Below are positions 56,111 to 64,000 of a stretch of DNA of 64,000 nucleotides, piece by piece (position 1 is the stretch's first letter; the number at the start of each line of letters is the position of its first letter). Made by a program: the position numbers and the translations under genes. Location of the stretch: contig NC_057867.1 of the NCBI RefSeq assembly GCF_019393635.1, forward strand, positions 73,039,492-73,103,491, given 5' to 3'. This DNA is from Dromiciops gliroides (taxonomy: Eukaryota; Chordata; Mammalia; Microbiotheria; Microbiotheriidae). The notes below the pieces were generated by a model, which did no database searches, was not told where the DNA came from, and saw only the letters and a program-made list of their open reading frames with translations.

Positions 56111-59100
56111 TTTTTGCCTAGGATCTCCTAGTATGTCATTTGCCCATACATTGCTACAGTCTTGCCAAAGTCAAAGAAATAAGCACCAACTTCCACTGTG
56201 AAATCTCTATTACAATCTTCGCAGGTAGGTTTTCCCTGATACAGAATGATGCATGCAACTTTCAGGTTGAGAAAAATTGCCTATTTGTCTCCTGTAGCCC
56301 ACCCTACTGAGTAGGTCACAGTCTCTCTAAGATGTACTGATGTTTTAGCTTTCAAGGCACAGCCACCAAACAACCCTTGGCCCACTATCTCCAGGACACA
56401 TGTTTCAAAAATACAAACACACAGTTAGTGGGATGAAGCGAAAGTCCGTTACTATTCATGATTCTCGGTGTAACTGAAAAAAATAACAAATGCGGAATAT
56501 GAAATCTGCTATGTCTGTTAGGTCTCTATGCAAGTTGAGGGTTGGGGAGAGGGTCCAGGGATCTTGAGAGTTAATTGAGTGGTAAAGTCAATGACAGGAA
56601 GAAGTTCTATCCTTTCTATCTGACCACATCCTCTCCAAATCTGACCATAGTGAAGAAGATGGATTTCTAGGTCATCAATTTACTATTTTTTTCATTTGGG
56701 GGGCCTACATGAGATGAGAAATTAATCATATTAATAAAGGATAAGACAGTTTCAGTATACTTATGCTGATTACAACTGATTTTTGATTCAAGGATATAAT
56801 ACCTTAAGTGCCATATACTGGGAGGAGGGAGAGAGGGCCCATTGCAACAGAAAAGGCTCTCTGGCATATAGTACCCCATTAATCTCAGGCTCGTGACATT
56901 ATTCATTTCCACACATAGAGAAATCACTACACACACTATACATGTTTAAGAGGAAAGCCATCACGTGCAGAACTGACATGCTAGCCAGGAGCATGCAATA
57001 GAACTCCTGGACCCATCAGGGTAACAAAGAAATCACAAAGGGAAATGATAATGTGAATGATTAATTTGAACTTATTTTGTCAGGCCAAGAAATAAGTGCA
57101 TTTTCAACAGCATTAGAACGGTTTTGGTTCTGTTATCAAGCATACAAACTTAGGAACCATGTGGCCATCATTAGTAAACCATTGTTCGAGCCAATCCTCA
57201 GCGCCTTAGGTTTCCACTTCAAAGGTTAGGCAATGCTCATTGAGAAAACAGCTACAGAGGAGCTCAATATGCTGATTGGCACACATCACCTGGCACGTAC
57301 TGCATTTCTGGCCCCCTTTCCAAATTCAATTAGTTTGTCTTTGCCTTTCACTCTTATTTTCACTTTCTTTCCTCACAATATGTGTTTTCTTTGCCTTGAG
57401 AATATGGCTGGAACTGTATTAACATGGTACAGAAATTTGAAAGGCATTTCTAAACAGCAATAACTAGGGTGGGGTACCTAGAGCTTTACTCAAGGGTGCT
57501 GAATTTAGAGGATGCTCACAGCACTTGGCAATCCTTTGACAACTTAGAAACAACAGTACTTAGAACCTAGCTAGAAAGAATAATTTATTAAAATAGGAAT
57601 CTACCAGATGACACTTGCTTCCTTACCTCCCCCACCCATCTGCCCCTATCCCATGGCCTCTCCAGGATGCATTTCATGCTGCTAGCCTCAGATGGAAAAA
57701 TTGATAGTTATGGCTCTACCTACCCAAAGCCTGGTGGGGAAGGGAGAAAATGATTTATACCTAATTGGTTATGCAAACTGGAAAAAAGATGAAGAATTAA
57801 AGATTCTTTACCTATAACCTGTAACTCTGATGAAGACATTATATATGCTAAATAATTGCCTTTTAGACATACTTAGCCAGTCTTAATAACACAGCAAAAC
57901 AAGACTGATGGCACTTGGCATACTTCTTGCAATTGATCAAGGGACTCTAATCACTATTTTAAATATCTGAGATGCACTTGAATATTCTGTAGAAGATCAG
58001 AACAAATATACATGCTGTAGTTATTTGTATAACCATTGCATATTTGAGGATAATGGAGGCTGGTGTCCCTAAGAATTGCTTTGTTCTAAAACTATTAATT
58101 CTCCTCTTTGTTAATTTCTCCATCTAATGACAAGGCCTCTTTTGGTGTGAAGGCTCTATGTTCATTCTGTGGTTCCTGGAGCTAGACAGACAGCATAAGG
58201 GTCAAAGTCATCCAAGATTTGATTATCTGCCTTCTGATGATCTGCTTTCTCAGAAGACTTCAAAATAATGAGTAGAGACATGGAGTGAGATCACCTCATG
58301 TGTTCATAATCAAGTAACCATAAGGCAAAACATTATAACTACAAGCTACCCATGAGGACTGTCTATTTTAAGTATTCTCCATGGCTACTTAGACTTAAGA
58401 GTTAGAAGGGGTCTTATAGGATCTTTCCCCCCATTCCCACCAATAATGCAGATAAGGAGAAAAGAGGAAGGAGTATTCACCTATAGAGTGCACATCTTGA
58501 CATACAAATAAATTGCTGCTTTGAGTGATTCATGCCTGCTTGTCATTTTCCTAAGTATGGGTCACCAAGAACTGACTGTAGTCACAAAACAAATGTACTG
58601 ATTTTGTACAAGAGAGGAGACTCATGACTGACATTAGTAAGAAAGTTATTGAAGAACCACTGCATGTTACTGGAAATCTAACCTAAATTTTGCCTAAAAT
58701 AATTTAAACCCATATCCTCTTGTTCTGTTCTCAGTGATAACAAACAGCTGGGTTTGTATAACAATCCCCACCCATGTAGCTGAAGACATTCATTAAAATG
58801 ATTCTGCAATTTTCAGACAAAATGACTGAAATTAGAATAATTTACCATCCATTTTTCTGCTTTAATATCCTGTGGTTAGGCGTTGAACTCCTTTCCAAGC
58901 CTCCCATGACCATAACCAAATCATGGATTTGAGTGACCTGTTGAAAATGGGCTACAAGAGTCAGGATTCTCAGGTGCTACTCAAAAGTGTTAGGTCCAAA
59001 GAAGTGGAAGAAAATAGTGGGAGCAACAGGATTTTTTGCAAACCAGCTGGTGCTATTTCCGCTCCATCCAAACAATAAGCACCACCCTGAGGCTGCAATT

Positions 59101-59260
59101 ACTCCGATTTACTATTCTCAACATAGCAAGGAAATGCAGAGGTGGGTGAGAATGAGGAGCATTTCCATGGGAGAGGAAGCATGGCTCTCCCAAAGTTTGA
59201 AAATGACTGTGCCAAACTGTAACAAGTACCAAGACGTGCTCATGAAAAAGTTTTTAAAAA
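56111..59260. other. Mostly no recognised feature, about 3.1 kb
   Basis: Unique-looking AT-rich sequence. A weak antisense CR1/L3-like patch lies at 58670-58790 ('aatttaaacccatatcctcttgttctg'). The open frame at 58987-59274 begins with a non-ATG codon and has no domain. No gene supported. Confidence 0.4.
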
Positions 59261-59384
59261 GCAGTCCACTCTGATGCAGAAATGTTTAATGTGATGGTAC
59301 ATATCAGATTACCTGCTGTCTTGGGGAGGAGGAGGGAGGGAGAAAAAATTTGAAACTAGAAATTTTATAAAAAGAAATATTGAA

Positions 59385-60327
59385 TGATTTAGACATAAGA
59401 GGTGATACCATAGGTAAATTAGGAGAGAAAGGAATAGTGTACCTATCAGATCTTTGGAAAGGAAAACAGTTTTTGACCAAACAAGAGATAGAGTATATTA
59501 TAAAATGCAAAATGGATGATTTTGATTATATTAAATTAAAAAATTTTTGTACAAACAGAAGCAATGCATCCAAAATTGGAAGGGAGGCAGAAAGCTGGGA
59601 AACAATTTTTGAGGCCAGTGCTTCTGATAAAGGCCTCATCTCTAAAATATATAGGGAATTAAATCAAATTTATAAGAATCCAAGTCATTCCCCAATTGAG
59701 AAATGGTCAAAGGATATGAACAGGCAGTTTTCTGATGAAGAAACCAAAGCTATCTATTCCCATATGAAAAAATGCTCTAAATCTCTAATGATTAGAGAGA
59801 TGCAAATTAAAACAACTCTGAGGTACCACCTGACACCTATCAGATTGGCTAAAATGACAAAAAAGGAAGATAATAAATGTTGGAGAGGCTGTGGGAAAAT
59901 TGGAACACTAATGCATTGTTGGTGGAGCTGTGAGCTGATCCAACCATTCTGGAGAGCAATTTGGAATTATGCCCAAAGGGCGATAAAGCTGTGCATACCC
60001 TTTGACCCAGCAATCCCACTTTTAGGTCTTTTGCCCAAAGAAATCATGGAAGGGGGAAAGGGACCCACATGTACAAAAATATTTATAGCTGCTCTTTACA
60101 TGGTAGCAAGGAATTGGAAGTTGAGGGGGTGCCCATCCATTGGGGAATGGCTGGACAAGTTGTGGTATATGAATACAATGGAATACTATTGTGCTGTAAG
60201 AAATGATGAGCAGGAAGAGTTCAGAGAAACCTGGAGGGTCTTGCGTGACCTGATGATGAGTGAGATGAGCAGAACCAGAAGAACACTGTACACAGTATCA
60301 TCAACATTGAGTGTTGACCTACTGTGA
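59385..60327 (+). pseudogene. Uninterrupted L1 ORF2 C-terminal fragment (314 codons)
   Basis: The frame is open from the truncation point to the natural stop at 60325-60327, starting NDLDIRGDTIGK. It contains WKGKQFLTKQEIEY, CWRGCGKIGTLMHCWWSC (a Cys-rich motif as in L1 ORF2 C-termini), FIAALYMVARNWKLRG and a C-terminal SRTRRTLYTV. The endonuclease and RT domains are absent, so it cannot act alone. The lack of stops over 940 bases says the insertion is recent. It has no promoter of its own. There is no ATG at the start; the frame reads in from the target site. Confidence 0.9.
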
Positions 60328-60810
60328 TGGACTATATTCTTCTCACCAATGCAATGGTACAGAAGAGTTCCAGGGAACTCGTGATAGAAGAGGATCTCCA
60401 AATCCAAGGAAAAAAAAGAAAGAAAGAACTGTGGAGTATAGATGCTGATTGAACCATATTATTTCTTTTGTTTTGGGTGCTGTTGTTTTTTTTTTCTTTT
60501 CTTTCTATTTTGAGGTTTTGCATCACTGCTCTGATTCTTTCTCTTGTAACAGGATTAATGCAGAAATAGGATTAATGTTATTATGTGTATATATATGTGT
60601 GTGTTTATATATATATATATATCTATATGTATATGTATAGAGATATATAGATATAACCTATATCAGATTACCTGCTGTCTAGGGGAGGGGGGAGGGAGGG
60701 GTGGGAGGGAGAAAAATCTGAAATTGTAAAGCATGTATAAACAAAAGTTGAGAACTATCTTTACATGTAATGGAAAAAATAAAATACCTCATACATTTAA
60801 AAAATTTTAA
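59385..60810 (+). mobile_element. Young 5'-truncated L1 with 16-bp TSD, inserted in an L1 tail
   Basis: About 1.4 kb: the ORF2 C-terminal region, a 3' UTR with a G-rich tract (near 60680-60712), an AT-rich repeat (60586-60650) and the end 'aaaaaataaaatacctc'. It is flanked by perfect 'aaaaagaaatattgaa' at 59369-59384 and 60811-60826. The duplicated target is itself L1 tail sequence. Confidence 0.95.
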
Positions 60811-60892
60811 AAAAAGAAATATTGAAAACTATCTCTACATGTAACTTCAAAATAATAATATACTTTAATAATTTAAAAAATCAGTCCACTCT

Positions 60893-60989
60893 AGGGACAT
60901 TTTGTTGCCAATACCCAAAGTGGGGTAAGTAAAGATACTCCTACTCATAAAGCATGATACTATTATAATGTGTTTTATATACATGATGA
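60893..60989. other. No recognisable feature
   Basis: Short unique-looking segment. Confidence 0.4.
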
Positions 60990-61275
60990 TAGGACCATAG
61001 ATTTCGAGTCCTGGAGGTCATCTAGTCCAACTATCTCATATATAAAGAAGGAAACAGACTCAGAATGGATGTTCTTTGTCCCAAGTCACACTAGGTAGTA
61101 AATAACAAAGTAGAGATTCCAACCTGATTCTGAGTGACAAGTGGAAGGGGCCTTAGAGGTCACTGAGTTCAACCTCATTTGTCTGGTGAGGAAACTGAGG
61201 TTCATAATAGTTATGTGTTGTGACTTACTTACAGGCAATAAGTGGCAGGTCTTTTAATACATGTGTTTTCATCTG
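60990..61275 (-). repeat. Two MIR fragments, antisense
   Basis: The first starts 'aggaccatagatttcgagtcctggaggtcatctagtccaac' and runs to about 61140. The second starts near 61143 with 'ggaaggggccttagaggtcactgagttcaacc' and includes 'gtctggtgaggaaactgagg'. Confidence 0.65.
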
Positions 61276-61279
61276 GATA

Positions 61280-61490
61280 TTTGGGATCACAAGGTTATGG
61301 GATTATGAGCAACTCATTTAAACTCTTTAAGCCTCAGTTTTCTCACAGTAAAATGGGGATAATATTATCTATTGCACCTACCTCACCAACCTGGTTGTGA
61401 AAGTCAAATGAGAAGACTGTACAATACTTTGCAAACCTTAAAATGTTATATAAATGTCAGCTATTTTTAACATTACAGCTTACCCAGAGG
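61280..61490 (+). repeat. MIR 3' part, sense
   Basis: 'gcctcagttttctcacagtaaaatggggataat', 'cacctacctcaccaacctggttgtgaaagtcaaatgag' and 'actttgcaaaccttaaaatgttatataaatgtcagc'. Confidence 0.75.
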
Positions 61491-61604
61491 CCCCACTGAC
61501 TACAGACTCACAGGGACTAGGTTCAACCCTGAGGGCCCCACTCAGGAATGAAGGGAAAAGGGGAGGGAGAGAGAGAGGGAAGAAAGAAGACAAGCAGGCA
61601 GGCA

Positions 61605-61690
61605 GTAATGATTTATTAATTTATTAAACACCTACTATGTGCCAGGTACTGTGCTCAGTGCTTTATATATTATCTAATTTGATCCAAGTG
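61605..61690 (-). repeat. MIR / L2-type tail, antisense
   Basis: 'atttattaaacacctactatgtgccaggtactgtgctcagtgctttatatattatctaatttgatcc'-type order, seen in short blocks. Confidence 0.7.
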
Positions 61691-62323
61691 GGTTTTAGTT
61701 TTTTATTCTTTTTCTCCCTGGTGTTTAGGCTGAAATTAAAACATACTTTGGGGGCTACTGATAAAGCAATTCCCTTCCCATTAAACCTGAACTGTCTGAA
61801 TAACTCTCAGTGATGGTGGGGGAGGAGGGAGGGCGACAAAGACTAGCCCTCTTGCCTTCCCCAAGTCACAGATCAGCGTTCTTGCTCCTCCCCTCAAAGG
61901 GGACATATAAGTGATCTTCTTTTTCCAAGTGGTACACTGTGTCAGGAGATCCCTTTCTCTGTCTCACAGGCATGCACAAGAAATTTTATTAGGGAGTATG
62001 CCAAAGGAATGTTATTTTTTAAAAAGGCAAACATTTACTGAATACTCAATGATAATAAACATTGTTTATTCATACTAAAGAAAATAAAAAGTAACTAATT
62101 ATTTTTATACAACTAAACTTTACTGGAAAAAATACAAGCTAAAAAATGAGATGCAACATGCTCCATTTTTTATATATTAGGGGGTACCTGCCTGGGCACC
62201 ACTGGCACACTTTGCATGCATACCTGTGCTTTATTTAAAAGATTCAGGTCTGAGCTCTCAGATATAGGAACTCTCAAATTTAGGGAATCTCACAAGGTAA
62301 CCCCAAGACTGGGGTTGCCCAAG
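61691..62323. other. No recognisable feature
   Basis: Unique-looking sequence with no coding signal. Confidence 0.45.
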
Positions 62324-62337
62324 AAATTTCCTTTTTT

Positions 62338-62497
62338 GTTTGGTTGGTTGTTATTTTTGGCAGGGCAATGAGGGTTAAGTGACTTGCCCAGGGTCACAGA
62401 GCTAGTAAGTGTCAAGTGTCTGAGGCCAAATTTGAACTCAGGTCCTTCTGGATCCAGGGCCAGTGCTTTATCCACTGTGCCACCTAGCTGCCCCCCC
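62338..62497 (-). mobile_element. Marsupial SINE, antisense, with 14-bp TSD
   Basis: T-rich tail, 'cagggcaatgagggttaagtgacttgccc', then 'ccagtgctttatccactgtgcc'. It is flanked by perfect 'aaatttcctttttt' at 62324-62337 and 62498-62511. Confidence 0.95.
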
Positions 62498-62582
62498 AAA
62501 TTTCCTTTTTTTTTAACCAGGAAGCAAGATTCTTGAATCATGCTCCCCAGGAAATCAGCATCCCTACTTTCACAGGCAAGTA

Positions 62583-62832
62583 GGCTAGCTAGGTGGCACA
62601 GTGGAACGAGGACCAGGCCTGGAGTCAAGAAGACCTGAGTTCAAATCCGTATTCAGACAACAATTACTAGCTGTGTGACTCTGGGCAAGTCACTTAAGCC
62701 TGTTTGACTTGCTTTCTTCATATGTAAAATGAGCTGGAGAAGGAAATGGCAAACCACTCCATTATCTTTGTCAAGAAAACCCCCAAATTAGTCACAAAGC
62801 GTTGGATACAACTGAAAGCCAATTAAACAACT
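62583..62832 (+). mobile_element. Long marsupial SINE
   Basis: 'gctagctaggtggcacagtgg', 'gacctgagttcaaatccg', 'tagctgtgtgactctgggcaag', 'tcatatgtaaaatgagctgg', 'gaaggaaatggcaaaccactcc' and 'tatctttgtcaagaaaaccccc', ending near 'caattaaacaac'. Confidence 0.9.
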
Positions 62833-63049
62833 AGTCATTGAACCAATCATGGGAAGGTGACCCTTTGATTCCTCCTAATCCAAGGCTCACATCCTATAAT
62901 TTCATCAAGTTAGTTGGAAAATTTACCAAATTGACCAGGGACTTCCTCAAGCAACCTTTCTTATACAAATATCAGTGTAAATAGCTTTATTTACTGAAAT
63001 AATGAGGGTGGAAACAAAAGGATCTGGGATTTTATTAGTTTGGAAAACT
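62833..63049. other. No recognisable feature
   Basis: Short unique-looking interval. Confidence 0.4.
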
Positions 63050-63235
63050 CCTGGTACCAGGAATCCTATATATAGCACCATTACAACCAGTCTCTGACTT
63101 AGTAGCCAAGTCCTAAGAAGTCGCTTGTGGCCATGGAGGTCACAAAGCTAGTGACTGTAAGAGGCCAGATTTCAGCACAAGTCATCCTGACTTGAATCTC
63201 AGCACTCTATCCACTACAGCAGGCTGTCTCTGCAG
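63050..63235 (-). repeat. MIR, antisense, degenerate
   Basis: 'gaggtcacaaagctagtgactgtaagaggccag' and 'gtcatcctgacttgaatctcagcactctatccactac'. Confidence 0.6.
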
Positions 63236-63872
63236 ATAGTAAATTACTTCTAATTGATCAAATTAAATATAATAAGGGTCTGATGGAAATTTTCCAACGG
63301 TAGGTACAGACAAAGCTTTCAAATCTATTATTAGAGAAAATAAGGGGCTGTGAATGCTTGCTTTTTCTTTTGGTTCAGACCTATGAATTCATCTCTGTGG
63401 TGAACTCAGAATGTGCATAGCAGCAACTTGTCTATAACTTGTCAAAGGCAAGATTTGAACCCACTGTACCAAGCTGACCCTCTAAGTGGTTGCTAAAATG
63501 TTAAAAAACAATGGGAGGCCATTTTAACAGCATAGAACTACACATTTATCCATGTCGAGGTGATCTTGAATAAAGGAGGAGCTAAAGTTGTTTCCAAGTA
63601 AAGTTTCCAGAGGAGCAGACAACTTAAGACAGTTCTACCCATAGTCCCTTCTTAAGTGAGCAAGACTTTGGCCACATGTACCAGATGACTGAGACGCAGA
63701 GAAGACTTCCCTCAAAATAACCAAGTGGCTCCACAGTAGAGAATTATCAGGGCCTCCTTGAGATTATTACCAAAGACAATTGGCCCATTCAAATGTCCTC
63801 CACCCTTCTGTTTTGGCAATTAAAGTATTCCATATTACAGGACCATAGATTTAGAGGTAAAAAGGACCTTAG
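63236..63872. other. Mostly unrecognised; MIR-like scraps near 63410-63480 and 63835
   Basis: 'cttgtcaaaggcaagatttgaaccc' resembles an old antisense MIR. 'ggaccatagatttagaggtaaaaaggacct' resembles a MIR end just before the next SINE. No gene. Confidence 0.4.
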
Positions 63873-64000
63873 GGACAACTAGGCAATGCAGCAGACAGAG
63901 AACTGGACTTGGAATCAGGAAGACTTGAGTTCAAATCCTGTCTCAGGCTCTTACTAGCTGTGTAACTCTCGGTTACTTAACCTGGCAGCCTCAGCTGTAA
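63873..64000 (+). mobile_element. Long-type marsupial SINE, cut by the window end
   Basis: 'gggacaactaggcaatgcagcagacagag', 'ggaatcaggaagacttgagttcaaatcctg' and 'tagctgtgtaactctcgg', running to the last base of the window. Confidence 0.85.

Larger units (their letters stand above)
59273..60880 (+). mobile_element. Short L1 3' tail that hosts a second L1
   Basis: The outer element is only an L1 3' end: 59273-59384 ('agattacctgctgtcttgggg', a G-rich patch, 'tgaaactagaaattttataa') and 60827-60880 ('aactatctctacatgtaact', 'aataatatactttaa'). Near-duplicate 'gcagtccactct' (59261-59272) and 'tcagtccactct' (60881-60892) flank it. The inner L1 (59385-60810) splits it. Confidence 0.8.

Noticed and set aside
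58987..59274. 95-codon + strand frame just upstream of the nested L1s
   Set aside because: It begins with GTG rather than ATG, has no domain, and ends at the insertion site by coincidence.

Overview
This is a 64 kb window of nuclear DNA from a marsupial, and almost all of it is transposon-derived. The main clue is about 20 copies of marsupial tRNA-derived SINEs. They have a Pol III A/B-box head, the core 'acctgagttcaaatcc...tagctgtgtgaccctgggcaagtcacttaa', and short A-rich or ACAACAA tails. LINE-1, L2, MIR and CR1/L3 layers of very different ages surround them. One SINE subfamily (GATAAAG head, CTCATTGCCC tail) resembles, from memory, the WSINE1-type SINEs of Australian marsupials, so an australidelphian is my first guess. 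This was not tested.

Only one stretch looks like a real cellular gene: a coding first exon at 32674-33104 (+). It sits in a locally GC-rich segment with a 15-unit AGC/CAG repeat, GGGA and CTCC tracts, a well-placed ATG and a consensus splice donor. The encoded 143 residues look conserved and mostly disordered, but I cannot name the protein. The sequence downstream is presumably intron, and I could not recognise further exons.

Layout. 1-18.3 kb: old MIR, L2 and CR1/L3 fragments, several SINEs, an L1 split by a second L1 of opposite orientation (4.4-6.3 kb), and an LTR inserted in a SINE (9.6-10.5 kb). 18.3-21.5 kb: a near-complete short L1 relative with a 5' UTR, an ORF1 relic and the 3' end but almost no ORF2 (HAL1-like), hit by four SINEs plus a fifth in its tail. 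23.3-26.5 kb: a long CR1/L3 fossil broken by nested L1, SINE, L2 and MIR insertions. 27.3-31 kb: antisense L2 carrying a fragment of another non-LTR element, then an antisense CR1/L3. 31.2-33.1 kb: a GAAA microsatellite inside a MIR, then the exon. 33.1-44.9 kb: presumed intron or unique sequence with scattered SINE and MIR. 44.9-47.5 kb: an L2 split by an unclassified LTR-like block, simple repeats and a SINE. 49.8-53.3 kb: a young 5'-truncated L1 (-) with target-site duplication and broken ORF2. 55.0-56.1 kb: an antisense L2 carrying a TIR-bearing DNA transposon. 59.3-60.9 kb: a young L1 (+) inserted inside another L1 tail, both with recognisable target-site duplications. 61-64 kb: MIRs and SINEs.

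The autonomous L1s explain the mobility of the SINEs: the SINE target-site duplications begin A-rich, as expected for L1 endonuclease targets. No viral genes, CRISPR arrays, bacterial features, functional tRNA or rRNA genes were seen. Family names rest on recalled consensus patterns rather than searches, and boundaries without a target-site duplication are approximate to a few tens of bases.
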